From Adiantum capillus-veneris (lineage: Eukaryota; Streptophyta; Polypodiopsida; Polypodiales; Pteridaceae): 64,000 nt of DNA. The stretch spans positions 6,869,001 to 6,933,000 of the forward strand of contig CM043963.1 of the NCBI GenBank assembly GCA_014529385.2, in the 5' to 3' direction. The notes beneath the pieces are model-generated. The model saw only the letters and a list, made by a program, of their open reading frames with translations, made no database searches and had not been told where the DNA came from. A program made the position numbers and the translations under genes. Shown in pieces: positions 55,301-64,000 of this stretch (positions within the stretch are counted from its first letter, which is position 1; each line of letters begins with the position of its first letter).

Positions 55301-56597
55301 TGATCCCAGGTACATAAAGTGCATCAACAAGTGTGAAGGAACTGCCATTAGCAGCAGTGAGCACAATCTTTCCAACTGCCTGAACTGGATAAGAGGCGTT
55401 GTTGGCACAAGTGACTGAATTCCCATGAGGGACAGACTCGAGAGAGGTAAACAATTCACGATGTGAGGTAATGTGCTTTGTAGCACCACCGTCGAAATAC
55501 CACACATGTAAATCTGCAGCAACTGACAAGCATGCATCATGGACAGCAGGATTGTAAGTGCACTCTGCGCTAAAAGCCCATTCTGCATCAACATCAGCAA
55601 CACAGTCTCCTTTCACATAAGACTCAACAATGGCTGCATTTTTAGTGGAACCAGCATTTTCAGTGGAACCACCCTCTTTCTTCTTAGTCTCTTTGGCCTT
55701 CAACTTAGGACACGACTTGATCAAGTGATCATTGGCTTTACAATAATGGCAACGCATCTTCTTTTTGCCCTTATCACCAAAATTTCCAGACGAACTGCTG
55801 TCAGCAGAAGCATTAGGAACATAATTTTTGCCACTCGTAGCAAAACCATAAGAAGTGGCTGCATTGCTGTTACCACCCTTTCTTTGAGAAGCAATAAAAG
55901 CCTGTTCAACTGCACGCTGTCTAGTCCTGTTTTTTCTAGACAATGACTCTTGCAATAGCAATGTGCATAATGCATCAAACTTGACAACTTCTGGATTTCC
56001 TTGGGTCATCAGTCTCCAAGTACTAGCAAAATTCTGGTAGGAATCTTGTAAGGCATCAAGAACAGTCTGCACAAGGGAACTGTCTGAAATGACTTCACCT
56101 GCAGAAATAAGTTGCTCATTGATATCCTTGACACTAGCAAGGAAAGTGTCCATATCATCTTCCTCATGCATAATCTTCGACTCCAGCTCTTTACGCAGCA
56201 AAGCAATTTTAGCCTCATTGCGGCTTGCATAAAGACTTGCTAAAATATCCCAAGCCTGTTTTGCAGATTTTGTTGAACGGATGTGAGGAACAATGGTGCG
56301 CTTCACAGACAACACAATCAATGCATGAGCCTGCGCATCCTTAACATCCCAACGAGCTTGTCCTGCCGTAGGCAAAACATCTCTAACAATTGCAATCCTT
56401 GTAGCAAGACCTGCAACATCCTCAACATCGCCTACATCCTCAGAACCAGGACGTACATCAATGCCTTGCACAATGTTCCAGACACCCTTTGACACAAGAA
56501 CATGTTGCATCATATAAGCCCACATAGGGTAGTTGTCCCCATCCAACCTGTCCTCAGCAGCAAACATCTTGAACACATCTGTGTTGTTGTTGTCAGC
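52329..56597 (-). pseudogene. copia-2 Gag-Pol, one in-frame TAG
   Basis: Starts at ATG 56597-56595 (MADNNNTDVFKMFAAEDRLD). An upstream in-frame ATG at 56660 is less likely. A TAG at 54215-54213 lies in frame; reading continues to 52329. Domains: gag; zinc knuckle CHYCKANDHLIKSC (about 55755); protease-like WYFDGGATKHIT (about 55500, DGGA not DSGA); integrase HHCC region (LWHARFGHL ... CEGFILGKM, second Cys replaced by Phe) and DDE residues (HSDVCGP, RSDRGGEY, PQLNGVAER); RT (KARLVAKGYAQ, LYVDDLLITG); RNase H (FLDSDWAGC, CEAEYRAV, YTDNQSALALARN). With one nonsense codon and a lost zinc ligand it is probably inactive, but it is the best-kept pol in the window. Confidence 0.95.
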
Positions 56598-56948
56598 CAT
56601 GGTAAATGCTGCACCTGATGTGAAAACTGCCCGAAAAGAGGAGTAACGGAGCGGGAACAACCTGTGCTACATAGCACAAACCGTAGAAGACTATAAGGCA
56701 CCTGTTATGCAGAAAACGGCACTGACAGAAATTCTGCACAAAATGACGAAATAGCCTGTGCAGTACTGCCTGTAGTGGAAACGGAGGCCGAAATGAGCCC
56801 AAATCAAAATTCTGAGCAGACCAAGCTCTTCGAGTCCTCCCAGAATATTTTTCAACCTACGAACGCTCGCCAAAGCTCACTGAAATCGGAGAAAGTGAGC
56901 AGGCGTGTGCTGGAGCAGCTGGCGACTAAGCCCGGGAGAACGTGACCT

Positions 56949-56960
56949 GCTCTGATACCA
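56949..56960 (-). promoter_or_regulatory. PBS of copia-2, initiator tRNA-Met
   Basis: GCTCTGATACCA on the plus strand is the complement of TGGTATCAGAGC. It lies two bases inside the right LTR. Confidence 0.92.
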
Positions 56961-56962
56961 AT

Positions 56963-57190
56963 TGTTGGAATTAGGGTTGCAGAGAAACACACACAGCTTG
57001 GAAAAGACGAAGGAAGCTCAAGGCACACAATAGAGAGTGTGTTACTTAGTGTGCAATGGAAATATAGATAGCCTTAGAGTGATGGGTGTATATACAATGC
57101 ACGGGGGAAAAAACCTCCTAAAGAGGGAAAACAATGCCCCGGCGGTCCTAGTGTGTTCACACACATCACTACCACATGTATATGGTAACA
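56963..57190 (-). repeat. 5' LTR of copia-2 (right copy)
   Basis: 228 bp; six substitutions against the left LTR by eye. Confidence 0.93.
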
Positions 57191-57195
57191 GGACT

Positions 57196-57930
57196 TACCT
57201 CCAAAACGAGGGGATGATGACCATCGCATTGAGCTCCTTCCAGGAAGCTCACCTCCTAACAAGCCTCCTTATCAAGTCTCACAAGCTCAACAAGAGGAGA
57301 TCATGAGGCAAGTAGAGGAATTGGTAGACGAAGGGATGGTGAGTCTTAGTTCCTCTCCCTTTTGTCATAGTCCTATTAGTGCAAAGAAAGATGGTACATA
57401 CCATATGTGTCTAGACTATCGAGCACTAATTCATATCACTATTAAAAACAGAATTCCTGTGCCTCGGGTAGAGGATCTGTTTGATAAGGCTCTACCTACT
57501 TTAGTAGGATTGACCTTAAAAGTGGCTATCATCAAATAAGGATAGTGGATGAAGATATCCTAAAGACCGTGTTTCGCACAACGTTTGGTCTTTATGAATA
57601 TCTAGTCATGCCTTTTGGCTTGACTAATGCACCAACTACATTTAATCGTCTAATGGAGAAAATTTTTAGACCTTATCGCAAATTCACTGGAGTGTTCTTT
57701 GATGATATCATCATCTACTCCAAGTCTTTGATGGAACCTAAGCAACATCTCCAACTGATTTTTCAAGCATTGAGGGAGAACAAGCTTTTTCTCAATCAAA
57801 AGAAAAGTGAATTCTTCCTTCAAGCGATTCAATACCTAGGTCATATTATCTCGCAAGATGGTATCCGTATGGATCCATCAAAGTTATAGGTAATAAAAGC
57901 ATGGCCTAACCCAAGGAATCTACATGAGCT
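57196..57930 (+). pseudogene. gypsy-2 reverse transcriptase (broken)
   Basis: RT pieces: [20 protein letters not shown] (57377), a frame change near 57490, then [20 protein letters not shown] and [20 protein letters not shown] (57545). The catalytic FFDDIIIYS is intact at 57697-57723, followed by the thumb (LFLNQKKSEFFLQAIQYLGH) and a TAG at 57887-57889. This is the part missing from gypsy-1. Confidence 0.9.
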
Positions 57931-58495
57931 AAGAAGGTTTATTTGTATGTGCGCATACTCTAGGTGCTTCATAGCAAAATTCTCTCAAGTAGCAGGACCA
58001 CTACATGACTTAACTAAGAAGAACGTTAAGTATGTATGGACTGCTAAGGAGAAAAATGATTTTGATAATCTCAAAGATAAGCTTACTTCCCGACCAGTCC
58101 TCGTGCTTTCGAATCTCTCAAAGCCATTTGAGGTCCAATGTGATGCTTGTGGTGATTGCCTTGGAGCAGTTTTGCTTCAAGAAGGGCATGCCATAGCATA
58201 TGAGAGCCAAAGGCTCAATACTGATGAATGAGTTTTGGGCATTTATGAGAAAGAGCTTTTAGATGTTCTACATGCCCTAGACACATGGCAGCACTACTTA
58301 TTGGGGCCATTTATCCTACGAACCGACCACCAAAGTCTCAAGTATTTCATGACGCAAACCAAGATTTCCGACAAACAAATGAGGTGGGGAAATTTTCTTT
58401 TGCAATCTAATTTCCATATTGCTCGCATTGCTGGTAAGCACAATCGATTGGCCGATGCACTTTCATATGACCAAAAGTTAATGCGGTGTCTATAG
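57931..58495 (+). pseudogene. gypsy-2 RNase H (broken)
   Basis: Connection and RNase H segments: WTAKEKNDFDNLKDKLTSRP, VQCDACGDCLGAVLLQEGHA and LDTWQHYLLGPFILRTDHQS then LKYF, ending near IAGKHNRLADALS. Stops are TGA at 58229-58231 and TAG at 58493-58495. The catalytic position reads CDACGD, close to the usual CDAS. Confidence 0.88.
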
Positions 58496-59600
58496 CTACT
58501 CACAATGATCTATCCTCTATGATAGATGAGTATGCTACTGACCCTGACTTTAGAGACATAATGTCAGCCCTTGCTTTGGGGAAGAAAGAGGAACCATTCA
58601 CCTTGCAAGATGGTTATCTTCTCCATGGCTATAGGCTGTGTGTTATCCATTCCCTTCGTGAGAAAGTTATGTATGAATCCCATGCTCCTCCACATGCGGG
58701 GCATAGAGGTATTCAACCTACTCTCCGAGGAGTAGAGACATACTTCTATTGGCCTACCATGAAAGTGGACATACAAGAGTATGTTTCAAAATGTGTAGTA
58801 TGCCAAAAAACCAAGTATGATAGAGGGAAGCAGCTTGGATTACTCCAGCCCCATTGCCTATTCCAAAACCATGGGAGAGTATATCCATGGATTTCATCTT
58901 TGGATTACCCAAGTTGATCCATGGGAATATAGGAATATGGACAATAGTCGATAGGTTTAGCAAGCAAGCACACTTTATTCATGTCAAAAAGACTATTAAG
59001 GCACACCAAATGGCAACTCTCTTCATATCTCACATTTTCAAGCACCATGGATTACCCACATCCATCATGTCAGATAGAGATCCTAGAATGACCAATAATT
59101 TCTGGAAAGTTATCTTTGAAAATCTAGGAACAAGATTGAATTTCTCTTCGGCCTATCACCCACAAACGGATGTCCAAAGTGAGATATCCAATCTTACGAT
59201 ACTTGATCTACTCAAGACTTATGTTATCAAAGTAGATCAACGCTCACAATGAGAAAAGTATTTACCTCTTGTAGAGTATGCCTACAATAATATTGTACAT
59301 ACTTCTACGGGAAAAGCACCTTTTGAGATCATTGAGGGAAGACCTAAAAGTCCCTTGCTACTCAAAGTACATGGGAAGATCTTCGCCGCCGATGAGTATA
59401 GCCGTGACCTACAAGAATCTTTTCAAAAGACAAAGGAGGCTATATCCATCTCTCAACAAAGGCAAAAAGTTGATGCTGATAAACACAAAAGGGCCTTAAC
59501 GCTCAAAGAAAATTATTGGGTCTTACTCAAGTTTCCTAAGGCTCGATCAAGGCAAACGATAGGTAAAAATCGGCCAGCAAAAGTATTATGCTAAACTAGC
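58496..59600 (+). pseudogene. gypsy-2 integrase (broken)
   Basis: Zinc finger H..H..C..C (HAPPHAGHRGIQPTLRGVET ... KCVVCQKTK) at about 58675-58815. The core follows after a frame change near 58860: SMDFIFGLPKLIHGNIGIWT then IVDRFSK, SDRDPRMTNNFW and FSSAYHPQTDVQSEISN. The third acidic residue is kept as E in QSE. Later frames cover 59278-59600. Several frameshifts and stops break it. Confidence 0.9.
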
Positions 59601-59699
59601 AAAAAGATACTATGGTCCTTTCCGAATCTTGAAGCCCATCAATGAGACGGCTTATCAACTCAAGTTCCCCAACCATTGGCTCATACACAATGACTTTCA

Positions 59700-59930
59700 T
59701 GTAAGCCTACAAAGGAGAGTCACCAAGTGAACCAATTATTGAAGACCCTCCCGAAGGTGAAGATCAAGAAGAGGTACTACAACCCAAAGCTATCCCTTGG
59801 CATGAAGACAAGGTACTACGACATGGTAAGATTATCCGACGGTATCTTATTAAGTTCAAAAATTATCCTTTTGAAGATGCTAGATGGATGCCAGGAATAC
59901 AACTTAAGGATAGTATGAACCTTGTCAATG
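59700..59930 (+). pseudogene. gypsy-2 chromodomain-like tail
   Basis: In one frame: EEVLQPKAIPWHEDKVLRHG then KIIRRYLIKFKNYPFEDARWMP (about 59768-59893), the late chromodomain pattern (YL(I/V)K(F/W)K.(Y/W)P...A.W). Chromodomains direct chromovirus integration to marked chromatin. Assignment is from a short match, and stops lie on both sides. Confidence 0.65.
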
Positions 59931-60272
59931 CTTGCAATTCTACATAAGAGTAAGAAAATGTACAAATTTCTTTTAAATGACCAATTTTTTTGTCTTATAA
60001 GACTAGTTCTCTTTTTATTGTGCACAAATTTAAATAGTATGCATGCTTAGAATCATGTTTGTGATGATGACGTCTCTCAAACACCAAGTAGAATTTGTCA
60101 CTCTACTTTGGGAGAATGAAATGGACTAAAGACCAGACATGCTTGCGGAAACTATGTCTCCCAAGCACCAAATGGATTAGTCATCCATCTTGGAAAGATG
60201 TCGTAGGGTAAAAAGGAATCCTCTACCTGCTAAATAAGATTGACTAATGACTAAGGCTTTATCTCTTCTACC

Positions 60273-60294
60273 TCATAGTCGAGGACGACTATGA
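60273..60294 (+). promoter_or_regulatory. Pre-PPT hairpin of gypsy-2
   Basis: TCATAGTCG-AGGA-CGACTATGA: a perfect 9-bp stem with an AGGA loop, 17 bp before the 3' LTR. AGAGAGAGG (about 60300-60308), a likely PPT, follows. Confidence 0.75.
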
Positions 60295-60311
60295 TTTCAA
60301 GAGAGAGGTAA

Positions 60312-61646
60312 TGTCATAAAAACTAATATCTAACCAATCCAAATAGTTTTCTCGTATTAAACTGATCACTTAATGTGGGAGAATAAACGGGAACAAGGGT
60401 TAAGATATTGAGATGTGCGTATAGATCTATCTCAACACGGGGCCAATGGTAAAGGGGCCCAAATGAGAGATGGTCTATCAAAGAGCAAGGCTAACCAATG
60501 GAGCATAAGACCTTAGGGTTAGCTTCATTGAAGACCTCCAATAGTTAGTGTAAAAGTCCTTTGACCTTAACTAAGCTAGAGCTGAGCTTCAGGTGGGAAC
60601 CTATCCCAAGCTTGAGGTGCTTGAGGTGGGAATTCGGCCCAAGCTTAAGGTGCTTCAGGTGCTTGATGATTGAGGTGCTTGAGATACTTGAGGTTCTTGA
60701 TTATTGAGATGCTTGAGGTGCTTGTCATTCTTGAGATGCTAGGGTTGCACTTGAGGTGAGAAGCCAATCCAAGCTTAAAGTGCTTAAGGGCCAAGCTTGT
60801 GGTGGGAACTGGGCCTATGCATGAGGGGTTTGAGGTGTCAAAAGGTCAAGATTCAATCCCTACAAGGAGGGGGCGAGCCTTACAAGAGGGGGGATGAGAG
60901 AGAACACCCACACACTCACACAAGGCATGCATGGTACAAAAAAAGCAAAAGGGACACTTGTTAAGTTCCTCCTCATGTTGCCCTCATGGTGTTCCTGAAA
61001 CCTATTGGTTGGCCACCCAAGGGGTCCGATGATGATTTAGGAGATTTAATTAATTGATTTTTCATTTATCAAGTCCTCTCTCTCAAAGGGGAAAGGGGGA
61101 CACTTGTCCCAAGGCTACCCTTGTTGCTTGTAATGCCTCCTGCTTGTGATTGGCTAGGCCTACAGGGGTCCAATGAGCTTCAAGCATGAGCTACAAGGGG
61201 GGGTCTACCCAAGCAATCTAGGGGGTTGCTTAGGGGGTATACTCACCCACACCCACTCACAAACACTCTCATTGTATGCTATGCAAAGTGCAAGAGCTCC
61301 CTCTCCTTCTCCAAGCAAGTAGAGGTTGAGAGCCTACACCAACACTCTTGGCTATGGAGTGCAAATCCAACCAAGATCCATGCTTCAATGCTTGAGCTTG
61401 CCATCTTCTCCATATTCATTAATATGCTATTATGTATGCTAGCAAGAAGAGTTATGATAAGTGAGGAACTAATTCTTTCTCCTATGAAATGTTTCTTCTT
61501 CCTCTTCCCTACCCTCATTCCTTGCTAGCTCTCTCCACCTTCGAAGGTGTTTGAGGTCTTGGGAGTGAGGCTTGGGATAGTTAAAGCTTTCTTCAAAGTT
61601 TATGTTAGGCTTGTGATGCATGAAGCTTTCCATCGTCATTGCATCA
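60312..61646 (+). repeat. 3' LTR of gypsy-2, truncated
   Basis: Starts TGTCATAAAAACTAATATCT and follows the 5' LTR to ...CATTGCATCA (61646), after which the sequence switches to a short LTR. About 300 bp of LTR end are missing. Small indels against the 5' LTR are visible, e.g. an extra GAGTGAGGCTTGG near 61563. Confidence 0.9.
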
Positions 61647-61799
61647 TGTCAAGACACCGGCAAGGCTGGACTAGACAAGGGCAAGGCCGGGCTAGGCAAT
61701 GTGGAAAGGGAGTCCAACTAGGGCAAAGGGCCAGGGGCCGTGCTATATAGTGGGTGGTTGGGTGGTGGACTCCTAGGTTCTAGTTCGCCTTTTCTAACA
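61647..61799 (+). repeat. Short LTR, plus orientation (TRIM-sized element)
   Basis: TGTCAAGACACCGGCAAGG...TTTCTAACA, 153 bp, followed by a PBS one base later. Length and ends match the inverted copy at 62275-62427. Confidence 0.85.
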
Positions 61800-61868
61800 T
61801 TGGTATCAGAGCTATATAGTGGGTGGTTGGGTGGTGGACTCCTAGGTTCTAGTTCCCCTTGTCTAACA
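61743..61868 (+). repeat. 57-bp duplication of the LTR end around the PBS
   Basis: 61743-61799 (CTATATAGTGGGTGG...TCTAACA) is repeated at 61812-61868 immediately after the PBS TGGTATCAGAGC (61801-61812), with two substitutions. Confidence 0.92.
61801..61812 (+). promoter_or_regulatory. PBS of the short-LTR element, initiator tRNA-Met
   Basis: TGGTATCAGAGC, one base after the 153-bp LTR. Confidence 0.88.
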
Positions 61869-62090
61869 CAACTAAACCTCAGTACAGCTGATCATCCAGA
61901 AACAGATGGTCAGACTGAACGAGTTAACCAGGTGTGCTAGAGGATATGCTAAGAGCATACATCAGCAAAAAACATTCAGACTGGGAAGAATACTTACCTA
62001 TTCTCGAGTTTTCCTACAACAGTGCTAAGCATGTCATAATTGGATTTAGTCCTTTCATGTTCATTATGGGTTTCAACCTAGGTCACCTGT
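61869..62090 (+). pseudogene. Displaced gypsy-3 integrase fragment
   Basis: QLNLSTADHPETDGQTERVN, then after a one-codon disruption DMLRAYISKKHSDWEEYLPI and LEFSYNSAKHVIIGFSPFMF. The first about 80 bp match 63919-64000 (gypsy-3) almost base for base. Here the fragment stands upstream of the RT-RNase H part, so the order is rearranged. It ends near 62090. Confidence 0.88.
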
Positions 62091-62274
62091 TACGGTGGGG
62101 TTGGGTTTGGTGCAGGTCTCGCCTTGGCGGCTCCTCCTTGCAAGGGGGGTTGCCCACGATTTCCTGCTTGTCGTCCTCCTCACAGGAGAGGTGCTCCACG
62201 GTTCCTTGATCCCAACATGCAACTTTCTCATTCAACTTTGTGTGGCTCCCCTCCTCCACGGCTCTTGATACCAA
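62091..62274 (-). other. Leader of the inverted short-LTR element
   Basis: On the minus strand a PBS-like TGGTATCAAGAGC (62273-62261, one extra A) follows the inverted LTR. About 170 bp of leader then run leftward (GAGGAGGGGAGCC..., GAGGAGGACGACAAGCAGG) and stop at the integrase fragment. A short minus-strand frame crosses it, with no recognisable domain. Confidence 0.6.
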
Positions 62275-62427
62275 TGTTAGACAAGGGGAACTAGAACCTA
62301 GGAGTCCACCACCCAACCAACCACTATATAGCATAGCCCCTGGCCCTTTGTCCTAGTTGGACTCCCTTTCCACACTGCCTAGCCCGGCCTTGCCCTTGTC
62401 TAGTCTGGCCTTGCCGGTGTCCTGAAA
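62275..62427 (-). repeat. Short LTR, minus orientation
   Basis: 153 bp, reverse complement of the 61647-61799 type. It starts TGTTAGACAAGGGG on the plus strand. Confidence 0.85.
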
Positions 62428-62431
62428 AAGA

Positions 62432-64000
62432 ACACTTACAACATCCTAGGCAGGTGTTACAGTTGCTACGCAAACAAATTATATGCCAAGGAATCCAAGT
62501 GTGATTTTCTGAAAGAAGAAATTCACTATCTAGGACATGATTTCAGCTAATGGGTTATATATGGATCGATCCAAAGTGGATACCATTCGGAAATGGCCTT
62601 CTCCTAAAAATCTGGAAGAGTTACAGATTTTTTTGGGATTTGCAAGTTTTTACCGAAGGTTCGTTAAAAACTATGCTAATATTGTTGTTCCCATGACGGA
62701 TCAACTAAAAGGCAAAGGCAAAGCTTTTCAGTGGGGATCCGCTCAACAACACAATTTCGATACGCTCAAGGATGCATTAGCTACAACTCCCATAATAGCT
62801 ATTGCACATCCTCTGAAACCATTTGTTTTGGAAACGGATGCCACTGATCGTGCTATTAGAGCAGTCCTGTTACAAGATGGACGGCCAACTGCATTTGAAA
62901 GCAAGAAGCTTGATGAAGCTCAACAGAACTACTCTACTTATGAGCGCGAACTCTATGCAATAGTGTCTGCCTTAAAAACATGGCGGCATTATCTGTATGG
63001 TGATAAGTTTGAAATTGTGTTTGACCATGAAAGCATCAAATGGTTTACACAACAAACGGATTTGAAGGGTCGAAAATCCAGGTGGGCCGAGATTCTTCAG
63101 GAATATGACGCCAAGCTCAGGTATCGTAAAGGTCGATACAATGTGGTGGTTGACGCTCTAAGTCGTATGCCGGAGATCAATTCTCTCTTTTTCATGGAAC
63201 TTCGTAGTGAATTTTTGGATTCTCTCAAAGGCAAATATGAGCATAATGATGCATATTCCAAAGTGTGGAGCCATGTTCAAATGAGGGATCCTTCTCACTC
63301 CAATGATGGTAGTGTAAGGTTAACCTCCACACCTAGTTCTCCTCTATCGAGTGATGAACTACAGCGATGGAAGCATTTCACCATCGACAATGGGTACCTA
63401 CTCCATAAGGGGAGAGTTTGTGTACCGACGGACACAGACATTCAGCGCCAAATTCTTTATGAATGTCATGATAGTCCAAGTGCAGGGCACCCGAGTATTA
63501 GAAAAACTTACGCTCTCGTACGACGACAGTTTTACTGGCCTGGTATACATGGCTTTGTTCAAGCTTATGTCTTGCATTGCCAAAATTGTCAAGTTAACAA
63601 AGCAGAGCACCTGAAAGCAAGACTCTTACATCCTTTGGAGATTCCCAATGGAAAATGGGAAAGCATCTCTATGGACTTTATTGTGGGTTTACCAACCACT
63701 GTACGAGGTCATGACTCGGTATAAGTGGTCGTAGACCGGTTGACTAAACTATATAAGTTTATTCCAACCAAATCAATGGTTAACACACCAGAACTAGCCA
63801 AGTTATTTGTGGGCAACCTATACAAATTGTATGGGTTGCCAAGTAACATTGTTAGTGACCGTGATCCCAAGTTTAACAGTCACTTTTGGAGGGTTGTGTT
63901 TAAACGATTGGGTACACAACTGAACCTCATTACAGCCGATCATCCAGAAACAGATGGTCAGACTGAACGAGTTAACCAGGTGCTAGAGGATATGCTAAGA
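62432..64000 (+). pseudogene. gypsy-3 RT C-terminus, RNase H and integrase (runs off the window)
   Basis: Decayed RT end (62432-62540; LYAKESKCDFLKEEIHYLGH around a frame change). The long frame 62537-63724 follows: RT thumb and connection (KWPSPKNLEELQIFLGFASF), RNase H (LETDATDRAI, FESKKLDEAQQNYSTYEREL then YAI, GRYNVVVDALSRMP; the usual DAS reads DAT), integrase zinc finger (HDSPSAGHPSIRKTYALVRR ... HCQNCQVNK) and the first catalytic Asp (SMDFIVGLPTT). A TAA at 63722-63724 interrupts, and the same frame goes on with VVVDRLTK, IVSDRDPKFNSHFW and TADHPETDGQTERVN to the window end. Close to gypsy-2 in layout but clearly diverged in sequence. Confidence 0.92.

Larger units (their letters stand above)
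52026..57190 (-). mobile_element. copia-2: complete Ty1/copia element nested in gypsy-2
   Basis: 5,165 bp with two 228-bp LTRs (52026-52253 and 56963-57190; six differences by eye, about 2.6%). A perfect 5-bp TSD GGACT flanks it (52021-52025 and 57191-57195). The gypsy-2 pol reading resumes directly after the second GGACT, in agreement with the uninterrupted gypsy-1 sequence near 6396-6420. Minus-strand order is LTR, PBS, gag, protease, integrase, RT, RNase H, PPT, LTR. The polyprotein is intact apart from a single TAG. Confidence 0.96.
48019..61646 (+). mobile_element. gypsy-2: Ty3/gypsy element split by nested copia-2, 3' LTR truncated
   Basis: 5' LTR 48019-49624, PBS, gag, protease, RT, RNase H, integrase, chromodomain-like tail, pre-PPT hairpin, and a partial 3' LTR from 60312. 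The RT-RNase H-integrase order marks Ty3/gypsy, and a chromodomain-like tail suggests a chromovirus. Without copia-2 (52026-57190 plus one TSD) it is about 8.5 kb. Every coding part has stops or frameshifts. The 3' LTR ends at about 61646 where a short LTR begins. Confidence 0.93.

Overview
This window reads as nuclear DNA of a land plant. The evidence is a spliced gene with a plant malectin-like domain and leucine-rich repeats (LRRs), Ty1/copia and Ty3/gypsy LTR retrotransposons with plant-type primer-binding sites (TGGTATCAGAGC, initiator tRNA-Met; TGGCGCC..., tRNA-Asp type), and long CT/GA/CA microsatellites. The species cannot be fixed from sequence alone; the TE load suggests a large genome. 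No bacterial genes, rRNA, tRNA or CRISPR were seen.

Layout. 1-1.1 kb: broken antisense gag. 2.2-6.9 kb: Ty3/gypsy element 'gypsy-1' (5' LTR, PBS, gag-PR and a partial RT), cut off inside the RT catalytic motif. 7657-13197: complete Ty1/copia element 'copia-1' (192-bp LTRs, near-perfect TSD, Tork/Tnt1-like pol, three TAG stops). 13.2-16.3 kb: microsatellite-rich spacer. 16305-24414: seven exons (499 codons plus two bases) of a malectin-like/LRR receptor-kinase-type gene. Its third intron is swollen from about 236 bp to 5.9 kb by an antisense gag-protease-only LTR element 'TRG-B' (17921-23591). No transmembrane or kinase exons follow in the window.

24.7-46 kb: a copia-type 5' LTR (24692) is interrupted by a second complete gag-protease-only element, 'TRG-A' (25077-36046; 919-bp LTRs, 5-bp TSD GAAAG, tRNA-Asp-type PBS). 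TRG-A carries an array of 24-bp palindromes in its leader and a W(I/V)PK-repeat tail on its polyprotein. Next come a truncated copia-2-family copy (37158-38081), a decayed TRG-A relative with an integrase C-terminus remnant, unidentified coding remnants, and a 3' LTR (45096-46063).

46-64 kb: a decayed gypsy integrase fragment, then gypsy-2 (48019-61646), whose pol was split by a complete antisense copia-2 (52026-57190; identical-length 228-bp LTRs, perfect TSD GGACT). The gypsy-2 3' LTR is cut by two short 153-bp LTRs facing each other (61647-62427). The window ends in another gypsy pol, gypsy-3 (62432-64000).

The most interesting signals are: two unrelated-looking but structurally complete gag-PR-only elements; the palindrome array in TRG-A; a hairpin just upstream of the polypurine tract whose stem differs between families while its loop is kept; stop codons in otherwise intact elements that are nearly all TAG, as expected from CAG to TAG deamination; and the head-to-head short LTR pair.
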